From assembly GCA_029264955.1 (NCBI GenBank), contig JARHYC010000011.1:49547-113546 (forward strand): 64,000 nucleotides of DNA. Reading direction: 5' to 3'. The notes under the pieces are model-generated. The model was not told the origin of the DNA and did not search any database. It saw only the letters and a program-made list of their open reading frames with translations. Source of the stretch: Faecalibacterium sp. GTDB taxonomy: Bacteria > Bacillota > Clostridia > Oscillospirales > Ruminococcaceae. Below, in pieces: positions 17,948-26,974 of the stretch; positions within the stretch are counted from its first letter, which is position 1, and every line of letters begins with the position of its first letter. The translations under genes were made by a program, and so were the position numbers.

Positions 17948-17985
17948 TTATACTGAACCCAGTAAGTTGGAATGGGGGAAAAGCT

Positions 17986-18915
17986 GTGATTTATACGATT
18001 ACTTTGAATCCGGCGCTGGATTATGTGATGCAACTTTCCGCGCCATTGGAAATTGGTGAAACCAATCGTGCGGCTGGTTTGCCGCTGCAGTGCGGCGGTA
18101 AGGGAATCAATGTATCGCTTGTTTTGAAAGAATTGGATGTACCAAGTGTGGCGCTGGGGTTTGCGGCAGGACAGACCGGCGAATGGCTGACGGCGATGTT
18201 GGCAGAAAAAGGTCTGAAACAGGACATGATTCAACTGACGCATGGACAGACCCGTATCAACGTAAAATTAAAAGGCACGCAGGAAACCGAAATCAATGGT
18301 GTAGGTCCCGAAATTTCGCAGCAGGCGCTGGAACAGCTGGCACAAAAGCTGAAAGCACTGAAAGCAGGTGACGTTTTGGTTCTGGCAGGAAGTATCCCGG
18401 CGGGTATGCCAACAGATATTTATTGCCGTTTGATGGCGCCTTTGACTGTGCGCGGTGTGGATTGCGTTGTGGATACCACAGGTCAGGCACTTTTGGATAC
18501 ATTGAACTGCCATCCGCTGCTCATCAAACCCAATAAAAGTGAACTGGCAGAACTGTGCGGACATCCGTTGCAGGATGATGCAGCCATTGTGGACGCAGCA
18601 GCAGAACTGCAAAAACGCGGTGCGCGGAATGTGCTGGTCAGTCTGGGTGCAGATGGTGCGCTTTTGCTGGACGAAACCGGAAATGTTCACCGAACCCCGG
18701 CAGTTGGTGGAAAACCCGTGAATACAGTTGGAGCAGGGGACAGCATGGTCGCAGGTTTTTTGGCGGCACTGTACAACGGCGAAAGCTACGATATGGCTTT
18801 AAGGCTGGGCAGTGCGGCAGGCGGTGCAACCGCTTGTTCGGCAGAGTTGGCAAAAAAAGAGGAAATTCTGTCCTTGCTGGAAACTCTACAGTACACAGAA
18901 AAGCCAGAAATATAG
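17986..18915 (+). CDS. fruK: 1-phosphofructokinase (PfkB family)
   Basis: GTG at 17986 is chosen: it follows GGGGGA, and the residues VIYTITLNPALD are the standard FruK N-terminus. An ATG 54 bases upstream lies inside a terminator. The 309 residues have the PfkB signature GGKGINVS near 37-44 and the C-terminal VNTVGAGDSMVAGF with the catalytic Asp. It phosphorylates fructose 1-phosphate (or tagatose 6-phosphate in LacC relatives). No fruA or fruR is adjacent, so the exact sugar is less certain than the family. Confidence 0.88.
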   Translation: MIYTITLNPALDYVMQLSAPLEIGETNRAAGLPLQCGGKGINVSLVLKELDVPSVALGFAAGQTGEWLTAMLAEKGLKQDMIQLTHGQTRINVKLKGTQETEINGVGPEISQQALEQLAQKLKALKAGDVLVLAGSIPAGMPTDIYCRLMAPLTVRGVDCVVDTTGQALLDTLNCHPLLIKPNKSELAELCGHPLQDDAAIVDAAAELQKRGARNVLVSLGADGALLLDETGNVHRTPAVGGKPVNTVGAGDSMVAGFLAALYNGESYDMALRLGSAAGGATACSAELAKKEEILSLLETLQYTEKPEI

Positions 18916-19019
18916 GATTACATCTGTACAAATGCGATAAAACAAGCTAAAATAGAAATGTATGATACCGTGCGCCGAATGCGCATTCAAATACGCATGA
19001 TAATTAGGAGGAAGCAATT

Positions 19020-19748
19020 ATGAGAATCATCCGTGCAAAGGATTATGCAGAACTGTCCCGCAAGGCTGCAAATGTGATCGCAGCTCAGATCGTTGCAAAG
19101 CCCGACTGCGTTTTGGGTCTGGCAACTGGCGGCACCCCGGTTGGTACTTACAAGAGCCTGATCGAGGACTGGTACAAGAAGGGCGATCTGGACTTCTCCG
19201 AGCTGACTACTGTCAACCTGGACGAGTACCGCGGCCTGCCCCGCACGAACGACCAGAGCTACTGGTACTTCATGCATGACAACCTGTTCAACCATGTGAA
19301 CGTCCGCCCCGACGCTGTCCACGTTCCCAACGGTGAGAACCCGGATGCAAACGCAGCCTGCACCGAGTACGATGAGATGATCAAGAGCGTTGGTGGCATT
19401 GACCTGCAGCTGCTGGGCATTGGTCACGATGGTCACATCGGCTTCAATGAGCCTGCTGATCACTTCCCCATTGGTACCCACTGCGTGGATCTGACTGAGG
19501 AGACCATCGAGGCAAACAAGCGCTTCTTCGCATCTAAGGATGATGTACCTCGCCAGGCTTACACTATGGGTGTTGGCACGATCATGAACGCTCGCAAGGT
19601 TCTGCTGCTGGCAAGCGGCAAGGACAAGGCAGAGATCATCAAGAAGGCATTCTTTGGTCCTGTCACTCCCGAAGTTCCCGCTTCCATCCTGCAAATGCAC
19701 CCGGACTTCACCCTGATTGTTGATGATGACGCAGCTTCTCTGATTTAA
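19020..19748 (+). CDS. nagB: Glucosamine-6-phosphate deaminase
   Basis: Converts glucosamine 6-phosphate to fructose 6-phosphate and ammonia, opening amino-sugar catabolism. The 242 residues match the short Firmicutes form, with LATGGTPVGTY, NLDEYRGLP containing the catalytic Asp, and GIGHDGHIGFNEP. The start follows TTAGGAGG. Codon choice is strongly biased to C- and G-ending codons compared with its neighbours, suggesting high expression. No nagA is next to it. The YhcH-type gene that converges on it may also touch amino-sugar metabolism. Confidence 0.96.
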   Translation: MRIIRAKDYAELSRKAANVIAAQIVAKPDCVLGLATGGTPVGTYKSLIEDWYKKGDLDFSELTTVNLDEYRGLPRTNDQSYWYFMHDNLFNHVNVRPDAVHVPNGENPDANAACTEYDEMIKSVGGIDLQLLGIGHDGHIGFNEPADHFPIGTHCVDLTEETIEANKRFFASKDDVPRQAYTMGVGTIMNARKVLLLASGKDKAEIIKKAFFGPVTPEVPASILQMHPDFTLIVDDDAASLI

Positions 19749-19791
19749 TCAGGTGTGTTACCAAGTTTGGTAACGGTTACAGAACATAAGT

Positions 19792-19827
19792 AAAAGGCGT
19801 ACCGAAATCTTTCGGTACGCCTTTTTA
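19792..19827 (+). terminator. Bidirectional terminator between nagB and the yhcH-like gene
   Basis: AAAAGGCGTACCGAAA and TTTCGGTACGCCTTTT arms with a two-base centre; serves both converging genes. Confidence 0.92.
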
Positions 19828-19836
19828 TTATGGGAG

Positions 19837-20292
19837 TTACTCCAGATCGTTCTTGATCTTAAAGACCAGCTTCTTGGTCTTATCGCAGCCCTGTGCCTTG
19901 ATGGAAGGCTTGTGGGGCTCCATTGCCTGAAACAGTACAAAACGACCCGGGCACAGCATACCGGCACCGCTGGTTTCTGCGTCCAGCAGGCAGGAATCGG
20001 TAGTGGATTCGTATGCCTTAGTGATTTTAGTTTCGCCAAAAGCAACTTCAAACAGTTCAGTGCCCTCCAGCACCAGCTGCAGGTCGATGGTGTTCTGGTG
20101 CATCTCGAATTGTGCCTTTTCGCCGGGGGTGGTTGCAGCGTCGGTCACGTTGACAAAGACCTTGTCGTCGATCACGGTTTTGCCAAGGGGCAGCTCAGAC
20201 AGTTCGTGGTTCAAAATATAGCGGATTGCAATGTCCACGTTCTTGGACATGCCCTTGTACTGGCTCAGGTTTTCAATGGTATCGTAAATCAT
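19837..20292 (-). CDS. YhcH/YjgK/YiaL family protein
   Basis: The 151-residue cupin-like protein belongs to the YhcH/EbgC group, with HQNTIDLQLVLEG (about 85-97) and a C-terminal PHKPSI segment supplying candidate metal-binding His and Glu residues. Relatives occur with sialic acid or beta-galactoside catabolism, where sugar anomerase roles are suggested. Here it is the last gene of an operon with two ABC exporter subunits (11 bases after the second), which does not explain its role. The start has AGGAGG. Confidence 0.88.
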   Translation of the reverse strand: MIYDTIENLSQYKGMSKNVDIAIRYILNHELSELPLGKTVIDDKVFVNVTDAATTPGEKAQFEMHQNTIDLQLVLEGTELFEVAFGETKITKAYESTTDSCLLDAETSGAGMLCPGRFVLFQAMEPHKPSIKAQGCDKTKKLVFKIKNDLE

Positions 20293-20303
20293 AATTTTTC
20301 CTC

Positions 20304-22091
20304 CTAATGGATTCCGTTGGCGTCGGTGCCTTCAAATTGGCTTTGATATAGTGTAGCATAAAATCCGTTTTGTGCCAAAAGTTTTTCATGCGTACCCTGT
20401 TCTACAATCTGACCATTTTGCATCACAAGAATCATATCCGCCTGCTGTATGGTAGATAATCGGTGGGCAACAATAAAGCTGGTGCGTCCGTGCATCATTT
20501 TTTCAAAGGCTTTCTGGATGCGGATTTCGGTGCGGGTGTCGATGGAGCTGGTGGCTTCGTCCAATATCAGCATGGGCGGCAGTCGCAGCATCACACGCGC
20601 AATACACAGAAGCTGTTTTTGCCCCTTGCTGATATTGCTGCCATCCTCCGCAATAACGGTATCATAGCCTTGCGGCAGTCGCTTAATAAAGCTGTGGGCG
20701 TGAGCTGCTTTTGCTGCCGCAATCACTTCTTCCAGTGTAGCATCGGGGCAGCCGTATGCGATGTTTTCACGAATCGTACCGGCTTTCAGCCAAGTGTCCT
20801 GCAAAACCATGCCGTAGCTGCGGCGTAAGCTGGCGCGTGTTACGTTGCGAATGTCCTGCCCAGAGACCTGAATGCTGCCACGATCCACATCATAGAAGCG
20901 CATCAGCAAATTGATTAAGGTAGTTTTGCCGCAGCCGGTAGGACCAACGATTGCCACGCGTTGACCGGGCGCTACATCCAGGCAGAAATCCTGAATCAGC
21001 GGTCGGTGCGGTGTATAACGGAAAGAAACGTGATCCAAACGGATATGCCCGTCCGGCATTAAAACAGGGGCATTTTTCGGGTCGGCAGGCTGGTCCGTTT
21101 CGTCCAGCAGTTGATAGACACGTGCAGCACAAGCAAGTGCGTTTTGCAGTTCTGTCAAAACGCTGGAAATTTCATTGAACGGTTTTGCGTATTGGCTGGC
21201 GTAGCTGAGAAAGACGCTCAGCCCACCAACGGTAATTGCACCTGAAACCGCATATAACGCACCAATTAGACCGACGGCGGCATAGATGATACTGTTCACA
21301 AAGCGGGTGCAAGGGTTGGTCAAACTGGAGAAGAACACCGCTTTCATACTGGCGTCCTGAAGCGCTTCATTCAGGGTGTCAAATTCAGTGAGCGAAGCAA
21401 GTTCCCGCCCAAAGCTCTTGACAACAGATTGCCCTTCAATCATCTCATTGATAAAGGCGGTTTGTGCGCCGCGTGCTTGGGTTTGTTTGCCAAAATAGCG
21501 GTAGGTGTGTTTTGTCAGAAAGTTCGCGACAAAAAGGCTCAGCGGCGTGAGAATCACAACAACCAGCGTGATTGTGCCATTCAGATGCAGCATAAACAGC
21601 AGAGTGCCTAAGATGATGCAAATACCGCTGAACAGCTGGGTGAACCCCATCAAAAGTCCGTCCGTAAATGTGTCTACATCTGCGACCATACGACTGACCA
21701 GATCACCAGTGGGGTGGCTGTCCAGATAAGACAAGGGAAGTGTCTGCAATTTATGCATGGCAGCATTGCGCAAATCACGGGAAACGCAGAAAGAAATTCG
21801 GTTGCTGCATACTGCTAACAGCCACTGTGCCAGCGCAGCAACGCCAATACCAGCGAGAATCGCAGTGACGATTTGTGCAATGCCGGCAAAGTTAACCTGT
21901 CCGGCACCAATCATTTGGTCAATGGCATTGCCGCACCAGATGGGAATTAACAGCTGTACTGCTGCACTTACAGCAGCACAGACAAAACCTGTTATAAGAA
22001 AAAAGAAATAAGGGCGTACACCATGCAAGACACGCCGTAGTATTTGCCGACTTTCCGGTGTGCCAAGCGCAGTCAAAACCGATTTTTTCAT
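20304..22091 (-). CDS. ABC exporter half-transporter, subunit with intact Walker B and degenerate signature
   Basis: The 595 residues comprise a six-helix type IV exporter membrane domain (about 30-330) and a nucleotide-binding domain with Walker A GPTGCGKTT, signature ISKGQ in place of LSGGQ, Walker B LILDEATS with the catalytic Glu, and switch His in IVAHRLS. Its ATG overlaps the stop of the preceding half-transporter (ATGA), indicating a heterodimer. The intact catalytic site would combine its Walker motifs with the partner's LSGGQ. The substrate (drug, lipid or peptide) is unknown. Confidence 0.93.
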   Translation of the reverse strand: MKKSVLTALGTPESRQILRRVLHGVRPYFFFLITGFVCAAVSAAVQLLIPIWCGNAIDQMIGAGQVNFAGIAQIVTAILAGIGVAALAQWLLAVCSNRISFCVSRDLRNAAMHKLQTLPLSYLDSHPTGDLVSRMVADVDTFTDGLLMGFTQLFSGICIILGTLLFMLHLNGTITLVVVILTPLSLFVANFLTKHTYRYFGKQTQARGAQTAFINEMIEGQSVVKSFGRELASLTEFDTLNEALQDASMKAVFFSSLTNPCTRFVNSIIYAAVGLIGALYAVSGAITVGGLSVFLSYASQYAKPFNEISSVLTELQNALACAARVYQLLDETDQPADPKNAPVLMPDGHIRLDHVSFRYTPHRPLIQDFCLDVAPGQRVAIVGPTGCGKTTLINLLMRFYDVDRGSIQVSGQDIRNVTRASLRRSYGMVLQDTWLKAGTIRENIAYGCPDATLEEVIAAAKAAHAHSFIKRLPQGYDTVIAEDGSNISKGQKQLLCIARVMLRLPPMLILDEATSSIDTRTEIRIQKAFEKMMHGRTSFIVAHRLSTIQQADMILVMQNGQIVEQGTHEKLLAQNGFYATLYQSQFEGTDANGIH

Positions 22092-23818
22092 GGATGCATC
22101 TCTCCTCCCTGAAACTGGCTTTGGTAGATTTCCTGATACACAGGACAGGTTTTCAGCAAAGCGGTGTGTGTATTACAGCCCACGAGGGCACCATCATCCA
22201 GCACAAGAATTTGATCAGCGTGCTGTAGGCTGGCGGTGCGCTGAGAGATGATAAAAATTGTCATATTATTCGGCAACTGGGCAAGAGCTTTACGCAGTGC
22301 CGCATCGGTGGCAAAATCCAGCGCACTGGCACAGTCGTCTAACAACAAAATATCGGGATTTCCAACTAACGCGCGTGCCAGAGTAAGCCGCTGACGTTGT
22401 CCGCCGGAAAGATTGCGACCGCCTTGTTCTACAAGAGAATCCAGCCCAAGGGGCGCTCGCTGCACAAATTCAGCAGCCTGTGCAGTTTCCAGTGCGGACC
22501 AAAGGTCGGCGTCATCCGCATCGGCGTTGCCCCATAAAAGATTCGTTCGCACTGTGCCGGAAAATAGCTGTGCATTCTGCGGGACAACACCGACCATGTG
22601 ACGTAAATCGGTTTGTGACCAGCGGGAAATAGAATTGCCCATGAGCTGTATGTCGCCCGCAGTTGCGTCATACATACGGCTGAGGAGCTTTACCAGACTG
22701 GATTTGCCGCTTCCGGTACCACCAATCACACCGATGGTCTGTCCACGCAGTGCAGTAAAGGAAATATCATCCAGACTCTTTTCGCCTGCATTCGGATAGG
22801 TCAGGCTTACATGGTCAAATTGTACTGCAGGCGCAGAAGCATTTTTCGGTGCGCTTGTAGCGGGAAATGTCATACCTTCTTGGGTATCCAGCACAGCAGA
22901 AACACGCCCCATACAGGCGGATGCTTTGCTAATGAGAACAATAGTGTTTGCCATCTTGACCAGTTCCACCAGAATCTGGCTCAGGTAGTTCATGAGTGCT
23001 ATTACATCACCGCTTAACAAAAGGCCGCCGTTGACCTGTGATGCTCCGGTTTGCAGTATGGCAATTACTCCCAGATTGATGACAAGGAAGGTCAGGGGAT
23101 TCAGCATCGCAGAAATGCGTCCAACCCGCAGCTGTGCAGTGGTCAGCATGCGGTTTGCATCGGCAAAACGCTTGATTTCAGCGTCCTGCTGGTCAAAGGC
23201 ACGCACCACACGCACACCAGTCAGGTTTTCCCGTGTAATGGAAAGCACGGTGTCCAGCTTTGCCTGAACCTTTCTGTAGCGGGGCGAAGTCCATACCATC
23301 AACCCGAACACAATCACAAACAAAACCAGAACGATGATGGTAAAAATACCGCCTGCCTTCGGGCTGATTACAAAGGAAAAAATCAAGGCGCCGAATACAA
23401 TAAAGGGACTGCGCAAGAACAGCCGCAGAAACATATTCACGCCATTTTGTATCTGATTGATGTCACTGGTCAGGCGCGTGATGAGTGTGCTGGTTCCGAC
23501 TGCATCCATTTGGGCAGCGTCCAAAGATTGCACTTTGGCGAATAGCTGCCGCCGCAAATCGGCCGAGCAGCCAACAGCCGCTTTTGCCGCAAAATACTGA
23601 GCCGTTAGGCTGCAGCTGGTGCCAACCACTGCCAGCAAAACCAGAAGCCCGCACTGCAAGAGAATAAAACGAATATTCCCGGCGGTAATACCGCGATTGA
23701 TGATATTTGCCATCACCAGCGGGACCATCAAGTCCAAGAGAGCTTCCAGCATTTTGAACAGGGGAGCAAGAATACTTTCTTTTTTATATCGGCGCAGACT
23801 TTGTAATAAATACCGCAA
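22088..23818 (-). CDS. ABC exporter half-transporter, subunit with degenerate catalytic site
   Basis: TTG at 23818 is the start, with AAGGAGG 8 bases before it and the normal N-terminus MRYLLQSLRRYKK. The 576 residues have a six-helix membrane domain and a nucleotide-binding domain with Walker A GGTGSGKSS and perfect signature LSGGQRQR. Walker B reads LLLDDCAS, with Asp replacing the catalytic Glu, and the switch His is Gln (IISQRTAS). This asymmetry complements the partner at 20.3 kb, as in BmrCD- or TM287/288-type exporters. It is first in the operon. Confidence 0.93.
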   Translation of the reverse strand: MRYLLQSLRRYKKESILAPLFKMLEALLDLMVPLVMANIINRGITAGNIRFILLQCGLLVLLAVVGTSCSLTAQYFAAKAAVGCSADLRRQLFAKVQSLDAAQMDAVGTSTLITRLTSDINQIQNGVNMFLRLFLRSPFIVFGALIFSFVISPKAGGIFTIIVLVLFVIVFGLMVWTSPRYRKVQAKLDTVLSITRENLTGVRVVRAFDQQDAEIKRFADANRMLTTAQLRVGRISAMLNPLTFLVINLGVIAILQTGASQVNGGLLLSGDVIALMNYLSQILVELVKMANTIVLISKASACMGRVSAVLDTQEGMTFPATSAPKNASAPAVQFDHVSLTYPNAGEKSLDDISFTALRGQTIGVIGGTGSGKSSLVKLLSRMYDATAGDIQLMGNSISRWSQTDLRHMVGVVPQNAQLFSGTVRTNLLWGNADADDADLWSALETAQAAEFVQRAPLGLDSLVEQGGRNLSGGQRQRLTLARALVGNPDILLLDDCASALDFATDAALRKALAQLPNNMTIFIISQRTASLQHADQILVLDDGALVGCNTHTALLKTCPVYQEIYQSQFQGGEMHP

Positions 23819-24033
23819 GCGTGTGACCTCCTTTTGTTACAAGGCGTAAAATCATTTTATTATCATACCATAAAACCAATGGAGGGAAAACCTTGCCTGA
23901 TATGGTATGATCGCAAAGAAAAAGTAAACTTTGCAGAAAGAGCCATAGTTCGTTCATATATTTGCAAGCTTTTATCCACAGCCCTGTGGTATGCTGAAAG
24001 CAGAGTTGTTTTAGTATGATGGAGTGTGAAGGT

Positions 24034-25851
24034 ATGGGTAAAGTTATTGGAATCGATTTCGGCACAACAAACTCCTGCGTTGCCGTTGTAGAAGCAGGAA
24101 AACCGGTGGTTATCCCCAATGCGGAGGGCGAGCGTACCACCCCTAGTGTGCTGGCATTTACAAAGGATGGCGAGCGTCTGGTAGGCAGTGCGGCAAAGCG
24201 CCAGCTGGCTACCAATACAGGACGTACCATCAGCAGCATTAAGCGCCATATGGGTACCAATTATCAGGTTCGTATGGATGGCAAGGATTTGAACCCACAG
24301 ACCATCAGTGCGATGATTTTGCAGAAGCTGCGCAAGGATGCCGAGATGTATTTGGGTGAATCGGTCACAGATGCGGTTATTACCGTTCCGGCGTATTTTG
24401 ATGACAGTCAGCGTAAGGCTACACAGGATGCAGGTCGTATTGCCGGTTTGAATGTGATGCGCATTATCAACGAGCCAACTGCAGCCGCTGTGGCATATGG
24501 ATTGGAAAATGAAGCTGCACAGAAAGTTCTTGTGTATGATTTGGGCGGCGGTACCTTTGACGTTTCCATCATTGAAATCGAGGACGGCACCTTCACCGTT
24601 CTCGCCACCGGTGGCGATACCCAACTGGGTGGTGATGATTTTGATGAGCGCATCGTGAATTATCTGGTGCAGGAGTTTTTGAAAAGTGACCGCATTGACC
24701 TGCGGAAAGACCCGGCGGCAATGGGACGCTTGAAAGAAGAAGCAGAAAAAGCAAAGAAAGAACTTTCCGCTGCGATTTCTACCCAAATCAATCTGCCGTT
24801 TATCGCAGTAGATCATGCAGGACCCCATCATTTGGATGTGAGCTTGACGCGGGCACAGTTCGAGATGATGACCGGCGATTTGTTAGACCGCACCAGCCGG
24901 CCGGTACAGGTTGCGTTGACAGATGCGGGTATTTCGCCTAGCCAGCTGAATCGTGTGTTGCTGGTAGGCGGTTCCACCCGTATGCCTGCGGTCAGCCGCA
25001 AGGTAAAAGAGATTCTGGGGGTAGAGCCCAGCCGTGGTTTGAATCCGGATGAATGTGTTGCCATGGGGGCTGCGGTACAGGGCGGCTTGTTGCAGGGCGG
25101 TGGTAAGCTGGAAGGTGCAACCGGTCAGGCCGCGCAGGGGCTGGTTTTGATGGATGTTACCCCGCTGACCCTGTCGATTGAAACTTTGGGCGGTGTGGCT
25201 ACCCCGCTGATTCAGCGTAACAGCATGATTCCTACCCGGAAAAGCCAGATTTTTACGACCGCGCGTGCATTGCAGACCAGCGTAGAAATCAATGTTTTGC
25301 AGGGGGAGCGCCACTTTGCCCGGGATAATAAGAGCCTGGGTAAATTTAAGTTGGGCGGTCTGCGCGGCGGTTTTGTGGATAAGCCGCAAATCGAAGTCAC
25401 ATTTGATATTGACGTAAACGGTGTGGTCAAGGTTTCGGCAAAGGATATGGCAACCGGCCGCCAGCAGGAAATCACGATCACCGGCAGCACGAATTTGTCC
25501 GAAGCAGATGTGCAGCGTGCTATGGCAGATGCCGCAGCCTATGAGGCAGAAGATGCCCAGCGTAAGCAACGCATGGAACTGCACAATCAGGCAGAGATGC
25601 TGTCTTACGCCGTGGATCAGGCACTATCCAAGCATAAGAAAGAGCTGGACAAGGAAGAAGCCAACCGAGTTAAGTCGGATTTGGGTAATCTGCGCCGCTG
25701 CATCCGTAAGGATAAGCCAGACCGTATGAATGAAACAGAAATGCAGAATCTGATAGCCGCAAAGACTGCACTGGAAGGGAGCGCCGCGCATCTGATGAAT
25801 CTGTATATGGCGGATCGGCAGACAGGACAGACATCCGGCACGGAACAGTAA
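24034..25851 (+). CDS. DnaK (Hsp70) family chaperone, divergent paralogue
   Basis: The ATG at 24034 (GGAG 9 bases upstream) gives the standard start [15 protein letters not shown] and 605 residues. The ATPase domain is well conserved ([39 protein letters not shown]). In the substrate domain the usual GIPPAPRGVPQIEVTF is replaced by [16 protein letters not shown]. The C-terminus ends [10 protein letters not shown], without a classic acidic tail. No grpE, dnaJ or hrcA and no CIRCE element is near, so this may be a second Hsp70 rather than the main heat-shock chaperone. Confidence 0.85.
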   Translation: MGKVIGIDFGTTNSCVAVVEAGKPVVIPNAEGERTTPSVLAFTKDGERLVGSAAKRQLATNTGRTISSIKRHMGTNYQVRMDGKDLNPQTISAMILQKLRKDAEMYLGESVTDAVITVPAYFDDSQRKATQDAGRIAGLNVMRIINEPTAAAVAYGLENEAAQKVLVYDLGGGTFDVSIIEIEDGTFTVLATGGDTQLGGDDFDERIVNYLVQEFLKSDRIDLRKDPAAMGRLKEEAEKAKKELSAAISTQINLPFIAVDHAGPHHLDVSLTRAQFEMMTGDLLDRTSRPVQVALTDAGISPSQLNRVLLVGGSTRMPAVSRKVKEILGVEPSRGLNPDECVAMGAAVQGGLLQGGGKLEGATGQAAQGLVLMDVTPLTLSIETLGGVATPLIQRNSMIPTRKSQIFTTARALQTSVEINVLQGERHFARDNKSLGKFKLGGLRGGFVDKPQIEVTFDIDVNGVVKVSAKDMATGRQQEITITGSTNLSEADVQRAMADAAAYEAEDAQRKQRMELHNQAEMLSYAVDQALSKHKKELDKEEANRVKSDLGNLRRCIRKDKPDRMNETEMQNLIAAKTALEGSAAHLMNLYMADRQTGQTSGTEQ

Positions 25852-25868
25852 CCGTATAACAAAAGAAA

Positions 25869-25903
25869 AGGTCTGCCTGGCAGTTGCAGGCAGACCCTTT
25901 TTA
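25869..25903 (+). terminator. Terminator between dnaK-like gene and HAD gene
   Basis: GGTCTGCCTG and CAGGCAGACC arms, six-base loop, flanked by AAAA and TTTTT; possibly bidirectional. Confidence 0.88.
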
Positions 25904-25913
25904 TGGAATTGGA

Positions 25914-26765
25914 TCAGCCGCCCAAGTTAGCAACAAAGGCAGCAATGTGTTTCGGTTCCCATTCGCCGTAGGTGCCGTTGATCAGCGGGACCAGTGCGTC
26001 GGATTCCAGTGCATCCCAGCTTTCCTGCTCCTTGCGGACCTGAATGGGGTAGAAATATACGTCATTCTTGGCAGCAGCATCCCGGTCGCCAGGTGCGTCA
26101 CCAACCATCAGAACATGATCGGGCGCATAACCCTGCTCCAGCAGCTTGGCGATACAGTGTGCCTTGCTGCCGCAATCCTGTGCCAGAACAATATCAACGT
26201 GTTCCAGCAGGCCGTTTGCCTGCCACTCATCCATAACAGCGTCCCGGTTTGCGCTGGAAACGATTGCCACATTTGCTACCTTGGCAGCTGCGGCAAGGCC
26301 CTCCTTTGCACCGCCGAAAGGTTTCTTTTCGCTTTCGGGCAGTGTGTTGATACTGGCGTTGACTGCCTGAGACCAGTGCAGTGCCTTGGTCAGCACAGTG
26401 CGAGTGGTTTCGTCATTCGACTGTTCGATTGCTTCGCTCAGTGCGTCGTTGGACAGGGCTTTGGTGGTTTCTACCCAGTGTTCCAGTGCATCTAGGCCGG
26501 CAATGGGGGTATACTGCTGGTGGATTTCCGCCAGCGCCATAGCCAGACCTTTGAAGCGGTTGATTCCACGCGTCATCTGGTACAGGTTCATCGCATTCCA
26601 GCGATTCAGAATCGGTGTACGCCAGGCATCTAAACGCCATTCGTCTACCATGCAGGGACCAAAGCAGCGGAAGTGCTTGATATCCATAGTGTCCATGGCG
26701 CAGCCATCAGAATCTACGCAGACTAAAAAATCTTTGGTTTTTACAAAGGAATCAAAAGGGGTCAT
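25914..26765 (-). CDS. HAD-superfamily hydrolase
   Basis: The 283-residue protein has motif I as VDSDGCAMDT (nucleophile Asp18 and Asp20), a large helical cap at about 30-150 (rich in Trp and Met), motif II IVSSANRDAV, and motif III/IV VLMVGDAPGDRDAA. The motifs suit a phosphatase or similar phosphotransferase. The substrate is unknown. It is monocistronic, with an AAGGAG site before the ATG and a shared terminator downstream. Confidence 0.85.
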   Translation of the reverse strand: MTPFDSFVKTKDFLVCVDSDGCAMDTMDIKHFRCFGPCMVDEWRLDAWRTPILNRWNAMNLYQMTRGINRFKGLAMALAEIHQQYTPIAGLDALEHWVETTKALSNDALSEAIEQSNDETTRTVLTKALHWSQAVNASINTLPESEKKPFGGAKEGLAAAAKVANVAIVSSANRDAVMDEWQANGLLEHVDIVLAQDCGSKAHCIAKLLEQGYAPDHVLMVGDAPGDRDAAAKNDVYFYPIQVRKEQESWDALESDALVPLINGTYGEWEPKHIAAFVANLGG

Positions 26766-26905
26766 AGTGAAAAAATCTCCTTTTACGAATTACAAAATGT
26801 ACTTACCATAAGCATAACATAAATCCCAACGAAACAATAGTAAAAAGCAAGGATATTCTGTGTTAAAATAAAAAGAATATGCAATTGCCCCGGATGTCAA
26901 GTTCA

Positions 26906-26934
26906 TTGTCGGAAAAACACGTTTATGGTAAACT
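26906..26934 (+). promoter_or_regulatory. Promoter of the AraC-family gene at 27 kb
   Basis: TTGTCG (26906-26911) and TAAACT (26929-26934) with a 17-base spacer, about 40 bases before the chosen start codon. Confidence 0.6.
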
Positions 26935-26974
26935 AAAGAATAGAAAATCCACGGGCGAGAATGAGGTGAAAAGG

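Noticed and set aside
17932..17985. Earlier ATG for the 1-phosphofructokinase.
   Set aside because: It lies inside the right arm of the iscU terminator; GTG at 17986 gives the family's normal N-terminus.
23819..24033. CIRCE element controlling the dnaK-like gene.
   Set aside because: No TTAGCACTC-N9-GAGTGCTAA inverted repeat is present.
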